A stretch of 64,000 nt of DNA, taken from the NCBI RefSeq assembly GCF_947502895.1, contig NZ_CANNBM010000001.1:806001-870000 (forward strand), written 5' to 3'. Positions 24,705-33,063 of the stretch are shown piece after piece. Within the stretch, counting starts at the first letter, position 1. Each line of letters begins with the position of its first letter. Source of the stretch: an uncultured Sulfitobacter sp. Lineage in GTDB: Bacteria > Pseudomonadota > Alphaproteobacteria > Rhodobacterales > Rhodobacteraceae. A program made the translations under genes and the position numbers. The notes beneath the pieces were generated by a model. It was given only the letters and a program-made list of their open reading frames with translations. It had not been told where the DNA came from and made no database searches.

Positions 24705-25112
24705 TCCTGCGCGGACACATCCACCAAGATATATGTGAAAATTCTCTGTTTGTTGCGGGAGGGCTGTTGGCAGTTCGCGGCGGCAGATCAGCGCCAGACT
24801 GGTCCGGCAGCGACCCAAACAGACCAGAAATGTCGCTGACAGCTCATGAACCGGCATCTAGGGTCTATCTTGCGGAATGACCCCAAAGAATACACGGTGC
24901 GATCTGCAGTTTGTGATGTGCAGCAAAGGCCCGTCAGGGTTGACGCGCCAATAATATCCCTCAATCATAAGTCCACCGCGTTTGGGAACTGCATTTGTGC
25001 GCAGTGACCAGCGGAAAAGCAGGACAAACCTGCGATCACCAGAGCCCATAGCGGGTCTTTCGTGGCGGTGTGCCAAACTGCACATAGCCATTGTACAACA
25101 GAGAGGAAGAAC
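24705..25112. other. 408-bp intergenic region, one weak small frame
   Basis: No convincing gene. A 36-codon minus-strand frame (24858-24968, MIEGYYWRVNPDGPLLHITN...) reads like protein and may be a remnant or a small gene, but lacks a clear ribosome-binding site. The GAGAGGAAG at 25101-25109 is the ribosome-binding site of the next gene. Confidence 0.35.
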
Positions 25113-26786
25113 ATGACATTCACCACACGCACCGGCAAGCCGCTGCCGCAGTCCATTCTGGACAGCGCCGAGCAGGCCAAAGCCGATCCGGTCAACCGTC
25201 GCGAGTTTTTGGCAATGGCCAGCGCATTTGGCGCAACCACTGCGACTGCCTACGCAATGATCGGCCTGCCAACGCCCGCCGTTGCAGATGGCCACGGCAA
25301 CAAAAAAATGGGCGGCACCGTACGGATGCAGCAAGAAGTGCGTGCCCTCAAAGATCCGCGTACCTACGACTGGTCACAGATCGCGAACTTCTCCCGCGGC
25401 TGGCTGGAGTATCTGGCGATCTACGAAAACGATGGTACCTTCTCTCCCGCGCTGCTGGAAAGCTGGGAAATCAACGATGACGCAACCGTCTATACGCTGA
25501 ATGTCCGCAAGGGCGTGAAGTGGAACAATGGCGACGATTTCACTGCCGAAGATGTTGCACGCAACATCGAAGGCTGGTGCGACAAGTCCCTTGAAGGCAA
25601 CTCCATGGCGGGCCGCTTTGCGACCCTTATCGACGCGGATTCCGGTAAAGCGGGTGAAGGCGTGATCGAAATCGTCGACAGCCACACTGTTAAACTGAAC
25701 CTGCCAGCATCCGACATTACGCTGATCGCAGGTATGGCCGATTATCCTGCCGCGATTGTGCACAGCTCGTTTGATGCCAACGCCATGACGGAAAACCCGA
25801 TTGGAACAGGCGCTTATCTGCCAGAATCCCTCGAAGTGGGCGTAAAGGCCGTCTTGGTCAAAAACCCGGATCACACATGGTGGGGCACCGAAGTGTATGG
25901 CGGCCCCTACATCGACCGTCTGGAGTATATCGACTACGGCACAGACCCTTCCGCATGGATTGCCGCAGCAGAAGCCGAGGAAGTGGATGCGTTCTATTCC
26001 ATGGAAGGTGAATTCATCGACATTATGTCAGGCCTTGACGGCTGGGTCGAAAACTCAATTGCCACTGCGGCGACAATCGTGATCCGCCCGAACCAGTTGG
26101 CCGAAGTTGACGGCAAGCGCCCCTATGAAGACGTACGGGTGCGCAAGGCCCTGACAATGGCTGTAGACAACAGCGTTCTGCTGGAGCTGGGTTACGCTGG
26201 CAAAGGTCTGGTCGCGGCGAACCACCACGTTGGTCCGATGCACCCCGAGTTTGCGGAAATTCCTGCCCGCAAGGTCGACCCAGCTGGCGCAAAGGCGCTG
26301 ATGGAAGAAGCTGGCATGGCTGATTTCGAGCACGAGTTGTTCTCGATTGATGATGCGTGGCGCAAGGACACGACAGACGCCGTTGCCGCACAGCTGCGCG
26401 ATGCCGGTATCAAGGTAAAGCGGACAATCCTGCCCGGCTCCACGTTCTGGAACGACTGGACGAAGTACTCCTTCTCCTCCACCAACTGGAACCACCGCCC
26501 TCTGGGCGTGCAGATTTGGGCGCTTGCCTATCGTTCCGGAGAAGCATGGAATGAATTCGGCTGGTCCAACGCCGATTTCGACGCGCTGCTGACTGAAGCA
26601 CTGGCAACCGCCGATGTGGAGAAACGCCGTGCACTGATGGCCAAAGGCCAGCAGATGATTCAGGACGAAGGTGTGACGATCCAGCCGTATTGGCGTTCGC
26701 TCTACAACCACACCAAAGAGGGCCTGACAGGTGCCGAGCACCACATCAGCTTTGAATACCACCCTGCACGTATGGCGTGGAGCTAA
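25113..26786 (+). CDS. ABC transporter substrate-binding protein, family 5, Tat-exported
   Basis: A 557-residue periplasmic binding protein of the peptide/nickel (SBP_bac_5) family. The N-terminus has a twin-arginine motif NRREFLAMASAFG (28-40) with cleavage probably after ADG near residue 58. Domain motifs: YTLNVRKGVKWNNGDDFTAED, ENPIGTGAYLP and RPYEDVRVRKALTMAVD. Family members bind peptides, sugars or other organic solutes. No permease or ATPase genes accompany it; a terminator follows at once, so it is an orphan. Confidence 0.9.
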   Translation: MTFTTRTGKPLPQSILDSAEQAKADPVNRREFLAMASAFGATTATAYAMIGLPTPAVADGHGNKKMGGTVRMQQEVRALKDPRTYDWSQIANFSRGWLEYLAIYENDGTFSPALLESWEINDDATVYTLNVRKGVKWNNGDDFTAEDVARNIEGWCDKSLEGNSMAGRFATLIDADSGKAGEGVIEIVDSHTVKLNLPASDITLIAGMADYPAAIVHSSFDANAMTENPIGTGAYLPESLEVGVKAVLVKNPDHTWWGTEVYGGPYIDRLEYIDYGTDPSAWIAAAEAEEVDAFYSMEGEFIDIMSGLDGWVENSIATAATIVIRPNQLAEVDGKRPYEDVRVRKALTMAVDNSVLLELGYAGKGLVAANHHVGPMHPEFAEIPARKVDPAGAKALMEEAGMADFEHELFSIDDAWRKDTTDAVAAQLRDAGIKVKRTILPGSTFWNDWTKYSFSSTNWNHRPLGVQIWALAYRSGEAWNEFGWSNADFDALLTEALATADVEKRRALMAKGQQMIQDEGVTIQPYWRSLYNHTKEGLTGAEHHISFEYHPARMAWS

Positions 26787-26820
26787 CCCTCCTCACCACA
26801 TGTTAACGGTGAAATACTCA

Positions 26821-26847
26821 AAAGGGCCGCGTATAACGCGGCCCTTT
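26821..26847. terminator. bidirectional intrinsic terminator
   Basis: A perfect 12-bp stem (AAAGGGCCGCGT pairing with ACGCGGCCCTTT) with a 3-nt loop, followed by CTTTGTT on plus and TTTGAGTATTT on minus. It separates the convergent binding-protein and BoxR-like genes. Confidence 0.9.
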
Positions 26848-26900
26848 CTTTGTTCTGAGTATTATAATTTGACGCACCAGCTTTTCGCTGCTTCTGCCGA

Positions 26901-27800
26901 CTACATATCAGGTTTCTTCACAAATTTTTCTGTGACAATCAACGACACAAGGTCTTGCAGCGAACGCGTTGCACTGCGGCCAGCTGTATCGATCTGCGCT
27001 TCTGCCCGTGCGTACAGCGGCTCACGCTTATCCATCAGTGACTTAATCTGCGCGACAGCAAGTGGTTGATCCTTGATCGGCTCCAGATGGCCCTGCGCGC
27101 GCACACGCTCGACGTGCTCGGCGGGGCTGGTGCGCAGCCATATGGTGTGAAACCGCTCCAGCAGCCGTGCAAAGGGCGCTTCTTGCTCGACCAAACCGCC
27201 AGAGACAGACATGAGCACCGGACCCGTACGTTTGATCACCTGCTCCAGCGCCTCGGCCTCCAGCCTGCGGTAACCATCCGCACCATAGAGCGACAGCACC
27301 TCGGAAAGCGGCATACCCGTTTCGTCCTCGATCATGGTACTCAATTCAACAAAGGGCAGGCCAAGCGCATCGGCAGCAGCTTTGCCCAAGGTCGTCTTGC
27401 CCGCGCCGCGCAAGCCCATGAGGCAAATGCGCCCCGTGCGCGGATTGCCCTGCACCTGCGACCCTAGCAGCGCCTTGATCTGGGCGCGCACATCGTCCGA
27501 GGCCCCCTCATACAAACGTGCGATCCGCTGCGCTTCGGAATCAACGGTGATCTTTCGGGCGATCAACGCCTCGATCGGAACGTCAAGCGCGCGCGCAACC
27601 CGTTCAAGAAGAGCGATGGATATGTTCCCCTCACCCGCTTCAAGCTGGGCAAGATAGCGCGGCGATACACCGGAAAGCTCCGATACAACGCGGCGGGGCA
27701 AACCCTTTTGCTTGCGTACTTCGCGGACGCGGCGGGCCAGCCTGCTGATCAGCGCATGGCGGGAGGTATCCGTACTCAGAGGCGTGTCAGAATTTTTCAT
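26901..27800 (-). CDS. BoxR/BzdR-like regulator: HTH plus shikimate-kinase-like domain
   Basis: A 299-residue fusion. The N-terminal XRE-type HTH (about 15-80: RKQKGLPRRVVSELSGVSPR, then YLAQLEAGEGN) is joined to a shikimate-kinase-like P-loop domain with GLRGAGKTT (129-137). This two-domain form is that of BzdR and BoxR, which sense benzoyl-CoA and repress aromatic degradation genes. No box genes lie in the window. ATGs at 27800 and 27818 are both possible starts. Confidence 0.85.
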   Translation of the reverse strand: MKNSDTPLSTDTSRHALISRLARRVREVRKQKGLPRRVVSELSGVSPRYLAQLEAGEGNISIALLERVARALDVPIEALIARKITVDSEAQRIARLYEGASDDVRAQIKALLGSQVQGNPRTGRICLMGLRGAGKTTLGKAAADALGLPFVELSTMIEDETGMPLSEVLSLYGADGYRRLEAEALEQVIKRTGPVLMSVSGGLVEQEAPFARLLERFHTIWLRTSPAEHVERVRAQGHLEPIKDQPLAVAQIKSLMDKREPLYARAEAQIDTAGRSATRSLQDLVSLIVTEKFVKKPDM

Positions 27801-28407
27801 AATAGAAAGATAGTGCATGTCACCCAACCACCCAACTATTTTTGGCTATATCTCAATGGAATGCGCAATTTGTCGCAGGTAGATACCGCCGCCAGATGCG
27901 GCAAATAACGCTAATCTCTCTGCATGCCAATCCACTCACCACTGTAATCAGGCAACTGAAACATCACCATTTCAAGCAGTTTATAGCGATGTGCAAGCAG
28001 ATCGGTACCAACCCATGACATTGTTAACAAACATATTTATCTCATCGCTTGTTTCAATCTACTACCTTGCAAAGAATGTCCCGCCTCCCGTCCAATCAAC
28101 ACCTGCACAAATCAGGTCTCTATCTGTATCGTCGAATGAGAAATGCACCGGATAAACATTTAAAGTTCGCAAGATTACACGGACGGTGATCCGCATAACG
28201 CCTACGTGCAGCACTATAGTGCGGAAAAACACGGCGCAGAAAGTATATTTGGCTGATTCAAATTGCGGGGCTTTCAGCCTATAAAAACGATCTAAAAAGG
28301 ATAGCAATCCACCAGCTTTCAACTCAAACACCACAGGTACAAGAGGATCGCATGTAAAAAGCACGCAGTTTTGGCGATCTACCGTACAGTGTTACACAAG
28401 GGAGAAG
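27801..28407. other. about 600-bp region without a supported gene
   Basis: AT-richer than its surroundings. A 100-codon minus-strand frame (28062-28364) has no ribosome-binding site or recognisable domain. On the plus strand, 28155-28260 reads as a 29-codon protein-like stretch (SSQDYTDGDPHNAYVQHYSA...) between two stops and may be the remnant of a lost gene. No repeats of note. Confidence 0.45.
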
Positions 28408-28484
<77 letters not shown>

Positions 28485-28551
28485 GCTGCGCCGTGAACTA
28501 TGATAGCGGCTGGCCTACGTCAAGCCAGAAACAACACCAAATGTGCCGGCC

Positions 28552-29442
28552 TCAAACCCATTTCGCAAGTGGTGGCAAGCTCATCAAGACAGCGTTGGCA
28601 TCATGGCCCGTTTCAAGCCCGAATTTGGTGCCGCGGTCATAGACCAGATTATACTCAGCATATAACCCGCGATGGATCAGCTGTGCGTCCTTGTCAGCCT
28701 CTGTCCAGACCTGCGGCTTGCGCTTTTCCACCAGCGGAACATAGGCCGGCAGAAACGCGCGGCCTATGTCTTGGGTCAGTGCAAAATCCGCCTCCCAATC
28801 ACCTGTGTTGCGGTCGTCCATAAAGATGCCACCAACTCCACGCGCACGATTGCGGTGCGGGATATAGAAATATTCGTCCGCCCATGCCTTTAGCTTGGGG
28901 TAGATATCTTGACCGTGGGGATCGAGATGCTGCTGCTGGGTCGCGTGGAAATGCGCCGTATCCTCGTCATACTCGATACATGGGTTGAGATCGGACCCCC
29001 CGCCGAACCACCACGCGCCCGGAGTCCAGAACATGCGCGTGTTCATATGGACCGCCGGCGCATGCGGGTTTTGCATATGCGCCACAAGGCTGATGCCAGA
29101 CGCCCAAAAGCGCGGATCATCCTCCATCCCCGGAACACCGCGTGCTGCCATCGCCTTTTGCGCGCGTGCGCCAAGGGTACCGTAAACCGTCGAGATATTG
29201 ACGCCGACCTTTTCGAAAACGCGACCACCGCGCATCACGCTCATCAGACCGCCCCCTGCGTCTGACCCATCCTCTGATGTGCGTGTTGTCTCGCTCACCT
29301 CGAAACGGCCTGCATCCATATCGGCCAGCGGACCCGTATCGTGACCATCCTCAAGCCCTTCAAAAGCCGCGACAATATCGTTTCGCAGGGTGCGGAACCA
29401 TGCGCTGGCACGGTCTTTTTCGGTCTCGAAGGCGTTTGTCAT
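28552..29442 (-). CDS. hemF: oxygen-dependent coproporphyrinogen III oxidase
   Basis: A 296-residue HemF that oxidatively decarboxylates coproporphyrinogen III to protoporphyrinogen IX in haem and chlorophyll synthesis. GGLMSVMRGGRVFEKVGVN, WWFGGGSDLNPC, HFHATQQQ and GVGGIFMDD are all family signatures. It starts at 29442, 13 bp from a PpsR-type palindrome. The tRNA gene lies 67 bp downstream on the same strand. Confidence 0.97.
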   Translation of the reverse strand: MTNAFETEKDRASAWFRTLRNDIVAAFEGLEDGHDTGPLADMDAGRFEVSETTRTSEDGSDAGGGLMSVMRGGRVFEKVGVNISTVYGTLGARAQKAMAARGVPGMEDDPRFWASGISLVAHMQNPHAPAVHMNTRMFWTPGAWWFGGGSDLNPCIEYDEDTAHFHATQQQHLDPHGQDIYPKLKAWADEYFYIPHRNRARGVGGIFMDDRNTGDWEADFALTQDIGRAFLPAYVPLVEKRKPQVWTEADKDAQLIHRGLYAEYNLVYDRGTKFGLETGHDANAVLMSLPPLAKWV

Positions 29443-29454
29443 GGTCGTGCTCTC

Positions 29455-29472
29455 TGTCAGATATTTCTGACA
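29455..29472. promoter_or_regulatory. perfect TGTCAGA-N4-TCTGACA palindrome at hemF, PpsR/CrtJ-type box
   Basis: The 18-bp site fits TGT-N12-ACA, and more tightly TGTc-N10-gACA, the binding pattern of PpsR/CrtJ, which represses photosynthesis and tetrapyrrole genes in aerobic purple bacteria. It ends 13 bp before the hemF ATG. A minus-strand promoter with TTCACG, 17 bp, TAAAGT lies just upstream, so a bound repressor would sit at the transcription start. Confidence 0.55.
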
Positions 29473-29517
29473 CTTTACAGCACACTTATATCCGCGTGAA
29501 CAGAGGCAGATTATGGG

Positions 29518-30318
29518 CTAGTGCGCGGGCGCACTGACCGCATCCAGCAGGGACCTGCCCCCGTCGACCACCATCACCTCGCCTGTCATAAAGCTGGAGC
29601 TGTCAGCGGCCAGAAACTGTACCGCCTCCACCAACTCGCCGGGGGCGGCAATACGGCCCAAGGGCGTATGACTACGAATGTCATCACGCCACTCACGGTT
29701 CTCGGCCACCGAGGCCTTCAGCGAGGCGGACATCACCGACCCGAATGATACCGCATTTACCCTGATCCGGTGAGGCGCCAACGCCAGCGCCATAGAGCGG
29801 GTCATCTGGTCCAGCGCGGCAGAAGCGATGGAATAGCCCATCAATTCGGGATGCGTGTGATGCGCGGCAACCGAACTGAGATTGATGATAGAGCCAACCT
29901 GACCCTCGGGCTGATCCTCTGCTTGTTTCATCATCCGCTTGGCCACTTGCTGTGACAGGCGCAGGGCGGTCATCAGGTTCTGGTCTATCAGAGTCTCGAC
30001 GCTGGTATCATCCACGTTCAAGGCATCTGTTGCCATAACCTGCCGCGAGGCGTTGACCAGAATATCGACTTGATCAAAGGCATCAATGGTGGCCGATACC
30101 AGATTGGCAATAGTCAAACGCTGCCGCAGGTCGCCTGCGAAAAATCGGATGTTACCCTCGTCCCGCTTTTCGCCCAGCTCTTCCTTGAGCCGCTTTTCAT
30201 CCATATCGGCGCACATCACATTGGCGCCTTTGTCGGCAAAGGTGCGCGCAATGGCGAGGCCAATACCATTGGCCGCTCCCGTAACGATTGCGGTCTTGCC
30301 AGAGATAGAGAAAGACAT
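29518..30318 (-). CDS. SDR-family oxidoreductase lacking the catalytic lysine
   Basis: A 266-residue Rossmann protein starting at 30318 (MSFSISGKTAIVTG). The coenzyme loop TGAANGIG (13-20) and the C-terminal FMTGEVMVVDGG are typical. The active-site Ser is present (INLSSVAA, 148/149) and Tyr162, but the YxxxK motif reads YSIAS, with Ser166 in place of lysine, and the NNAG motif reads VNAS. It may bind nucleotide without being a normal dehydrogenase. It follows the RsmC-like gene by 19 bp. Confidence 0.87.
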   Translation of the reverse strand: MSFSISGKTAIVTGAANGIGLAIARTFADKGANVMCADMDEKRLKEELGEKRDEGNIRFFAGDLRQRLTIANLVSATIDAFDQVDILVNASRQVMATDALNVDDTSVETLIDQNLMTALRLSQQVAKRMMKQAEDQPEGQVGSIINLSSVAAHHTHPELMGYSIASAALDQMTRSMALALAPHRIRVNAVSFGSVMSASLKASVAENREWRDDIRSHTPLGRIAAPGELVEAVQFLAADSSSFMTGEVMVVDGGRSLLDAVSAPAH

Positions 30319-30337
30319 GGTGTGTCCTTTGACGGGG

Positions 30338-31330
30338 TCAGCGGCGCTTTCGCAGGGGCCGCAACGCATGGAATAGCTTGAACCGCGCGTCGCCGCCGAC
30401 TTCTTCGACCTGCGCAAAACGGGTTTTCAGCTCTGCCTCATAGGGCAAATGGCGATTCGCTACCATCCAAAGATGACCCTGCGGTGCCAACAGACGCGCC
30501 GCTGACGCGACGAAAGCCTGTCCGATTTGCGGCTCGGAAGCGCGGCCCACATGGAACGGAGGATTCATTACGATCGTATCGAATTTATGCGCAGGCGCCC
30601 ATTCGGTGGCATCCGCCCAATGAAACTGCGCACGCGGGTCAGCTACATTGCGGCGCGCACATTCTAGCGCCATGTAATTCGCCTCTACCAGATGCACTGC
30701 CTCGACACCTTCGCGGGTCAGCGCATGGGCCGAGAGGTACCCCCACCCTGCCCCCAGATCACAGATTTGTTTACCCAGCTTTGCAGGCAACGCATCAGCC
30801 AGCAAGGCGGAAGCCAGATCAACACCATCTGCCGAAAACACGCCAGGCGCCGTCCAGAAACCACCTTCTGTCCGCGCAGGCCCAGCAGCCCAATCGGTAA
30901 AAAAGTCCGCGGCAGGCGCGTCGATCCAAAACAACTTGCCGTGGCCTTTGGTAACAGGGCCATGGACGCCGACACGGGCTTTCATAGCTTTTAGAATACT
31001 CTCGATCCCGTCTGTTTTCTGACCATCGATCACAACCACACCATCGCTAGCGGCGCAGGCCTGCGCGATCATCGCACGCGCCTCTTGTTTGGCACGGGGA
31101 AGGCAGACCACTGCGGCGGCATACCGCCCCTCGCTGACCACAGCAGCATCGTAATCACGGGCCGCCCAAGCAGCATGTGCAGGATAGAAATCCTGAATGA
31201 TCTGGGCACGGTCCTTGGGGATACCATCCAGATCAGCATCGGCAGGTGGGCCGAAAACAGCAATTTTGCCGTCATCAGGCCACTCGAGGCCGCCACCGTC
31301 CAGCGCCAGCGGCAATCGCAGATCAATCAT
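30338..31330 (-). CDS. RsmC/RlmG-like rRNA guanine methyltransferase
   Basis: A 330-residue protein with a degenerate N-terminal methyltransferase-like domain and a C-terminal SAM domain (about 170-330): FSADGVDLASALL, DLGAGWGYLSAHAL (SAM motif I) and MNPPFHVGR (motif IV, NPPF). This is the layout of RsmC, which methylates G1207 of 16S rRNA, and of RlmG. Which position it modifies is not certain. It begins 3 bp after clpS. Confidence 0.87.
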   Translation of the reverse strand: MIDLRLPLALDGGGLEWPDDGKIAVFGPPADADLDGIPKDRAQIIQDFYPAHAAWAARDYDAAVVSEGRYAAAVVCLPRAKQEARAMIAQACAASDGVVVIDGQKTDGIESILKAMKARVGVHGPVTKGHGKLFWIDAPAADFFTDWAAGPARTEGGFWTAPGVFSADGVDLASALLADALPAKLGKQICDLGAGWGYLSAHALTREGVEAVHLVEANYMALECARRNVADPRAQFHWADATEWAPAHKFDTIVMNPPFHVGRASEPQIGQAFVASAARLLAPQGHLWMVANRHLPYEAELKTRFAQVEEVGGDARFKLFHALRPLRKRR

Positions 31331-31333
31331 TGG

Positions 31334-31651
31334 TTATTCTTCTTTTTCCATCGTGCATTGCAGCGGATGTTGATGCCTGCGCGCAAAATCCATAACTTGC
31401 GCGACTTTGGTCTCGGCAATCTCGTGGCTAAACACGCCGACAACGGCCAGACCTTTTTTGTGTACAGTCAGCATTATCTCGAACGCCTGCGCGTGGTTGA
31501 GGCCGAAAAACCGTTCGAGCACGTGCACAACAAATTCCATCGGCGTGAAATCATCGTTCAACAACATAACCTTATACAGCGGCGGCCGCTTGGTCTTGGG
31601 CTTAACCTTGGTAAGCAATTCGGTCTCGTCACCGTCTTGCGGGTCTGCCAT
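31334..31651 (-). CDS. clpS: ClpS adaptor
   Basis: A 105-residue adaptor that delivers N-degron substrates to ClpAP. The core VMLLNDDFTPMEFVVHVLE, with the Asn-Asp pair that binds the N-terminal amine, and HKKGLAVVGVFSHEIAETKV are diagnostic. The start at 31651 (MADPQDGDE) is the likely one; the ATG at 31672 gives seven more residues. The N-terminal 25 residues are the usual flexible tail. clpA is not in the window. Confidence 0.95.
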   Translation of the reverse strand: MADPQDGDETELLTKVKPKTKRPPLYKVMLLNDDFTPMEFVVHVLERFFGLNHAQAFEIMLTVHKKGLAVVGVFSHEIAETKVAQVMDFARRHQHPLQCTMEKEE

Positions 31652-31779
31652 GTGTATTGGATCAAGGTGCATTGCTGCTCCTGCGGTTATTGCATGTGCG
31701 TCGGGGTGTTGTGATGTCTATATAACGTGAAGCGCCCTTTAGAAAAGAGGCGTGTCATAGAAAAGGAGCGTGGACCGCG

Positions 31780-32502
31780 ATGCCCCCTACCCTGACCACC
31801 ATCGGTTTTGATGCCGATGACACGCTTTGGCACAACGAGCGTTTCTTTGCGATGACACACGATCACTTTGCCGATCTGCTGGCAGAGCATACAGATCGTG
31901 ACACGTTGATGGATCGTCTGCTCGCAGCCGAACGGCGGAATTTGCCGCATTACGGATTTGGGATCAAAGGCTTCACCCTCTCGATGATCGAGACGGCGAT
32001 CGAGGTCACGCAGGGCCGCGTGCCCGCGCATGTCATCTCTCAACTGCTCGACGCGGGCCGCGATATGCTGAGCCATAGTGTCGACCTGCTGCCCCATGCT
32101 GCCGACACCGTCGAGACATTGCGCCACAGCCATAAAGTGCTGGTGATTACCAAAGGCGACCTGCTGGATCAGGAACGCAAACTGGCCCAGTCGGGTTTGC
32201 GCGATCTGTTTGACGGGGTCGAAATCGTCTCTGCCAAGACGCCTGCGGTGTATAATGAGATCTTCGCGCACCATGGCACAGGTGCCGATCAGGGGCTGAT
32301 GGTTGGCAATTCCATGGCGTCCGATGTGATCCCTATGATTGAGGCCGGAGGTTGGGGGGTATATGCCCCGCATGGCCTAACGTGGGCGGTCGAGCATGCA
32401 GAGCCGCCGGACCATCCAAACTACCACGCTATTGATACACTTGGCGATCTGCCCGACCTGATCCAAACCCTCACCCAAGGAGACATCAATGCCGCAAGCT
32501 GA
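31780..32502 (+). CDS. HAD-family hydrolase
   Basis: A 240-residue phosphatase-like protein. The nucleophile motif is GFDADDTLW (Asp11, Asp13), motif II/III regions are VLVITKGD (about 120) and QGLMVGNSMASDVIPMIEAG (about 170-190) with the metal-binding acidic residues. A helical cap lies between 18 and 95. Substrate unknown. It overlaps the next gene by 14 bp. Confidence 0.9.
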   Translation: MPPTLTTIGFDADDTLWHNERFFAMTHDHFADLLAEHTDRDTLMDRLLAAERRNLPHYGFGIKGFTLSMIETAIEVTQGRVPAHVISQLLDAGRDMLSHSVDLLPHAADTVETLRHSHKVLVITKGDLLDQERKLAQSGLRDLFDGVEIVSAKTPAVYNEIFAHHGTGADQGLMVGNSMASDVIPMIEAGGWGVYAPHGLTWAVEHAEPPDHPNYHAIDTLGDLPDLIQTLTQGDINAAS

Positions 32503-32812
32503 CCTGAGCTATTCATCCCAAATCCCACTGGATGCAGCTGCGGTTTTAGCCGCAATAGAACAGGCGATCCACAGCCATGACGACGGTGCAGGTGAATGCA
32601 AAGGCCGCGCCTATGCACTGGAAGAAACACACCACACCCACGTCTTGCTGCGCCTGCGGATGCTGCAAAAATCGCACCGTGATGATGCCTTTATGCAGGG
32701 CCTGCTGGGCGCACTACAAGATGCCTTGCGTCCGTTAATTCCCGCACCCTGTATTCTGGGCATCGAGCTGGGGTTTCTTGAGCCGCATTATCGCTCTGTA
32801 ACGCTGGATTGA
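32489..32812 (+). CDS. CHMI-type tautomerase-family protein
   Basis: A 107-residue protein. After Met removal it begins with Pro, the catalytic base of tautomerases, and the pattern PQADLSYSSQIPLDAAAVLA with THVLLRLRML and CILGIELGFLE agrees with 5-carboxymethyl-2-hydroxymuconate isomerase-like proteins. The family isomerises homoprotocatechuate intermediates, but no pathway partners are nearby, so the substrate is unknown. Confidence 0.65.
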   Translation: MPQADLSYSSQIPLDAAAVLAAIEQAIHSHDDGAGECKGRAYALEETHHTHVLLRLRMLQKSHRDDAFMQGLLGALQDALRPLIPAPCILGIELGFLEPHYRSVTLD

Positions 32813-32910
32813 ATCAATGCGCGATTCAGCGGGGCGAATTGGGGCAAAGCCTGCCCGATTGCTGCCACATTCCTGCCACATTGGCGGGTGTTGTGGTTAA
32901 CGCGTGAATC
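32810..32910. promoter_or_regulatory. GANTC sites before the carboxypeptidase gene
   Basis: TGAATC and GATTCA form an inverted repeat (32810-32828) containing two GANTC sites, and a third lies near 32906. CcrM methylates GANTC in alphaproteobacteria and affects cell-cycle promoters. The 251-bp gap also holds two TGCCACATT repeats near 32865. The regulatory meaning is inferred only. Confidence 0.3.
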
Positions 32911-33063
32911 ACACCCATATGTGCTATGCTGCGCCGCAGAATTTGTCCTAAATACGTTCAAAACAAGGGTTATCAGACGCGCTAATTCATGCTAGTTTTT
33001 GGTTAATCAAAAACACGGCCACTCGAAAAATCGGGGGTCAGAGGCAGAATTAGGCAGGTTATC

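Noticed and set aside
24858..25334. 158-codon minus-strand frame overlapping the binding-protein start
   Set aside because: It overlaps the signal-peptide region of a well-supported gene; only its last 36 codons look protein-like, and these are noted as uncertain.
28062..28364. 100-codon minus-strand frame in the gene-poor region
   Set aside because: No ribosome-binding site, no recognisable domain and composition unlike neighbouring genes.
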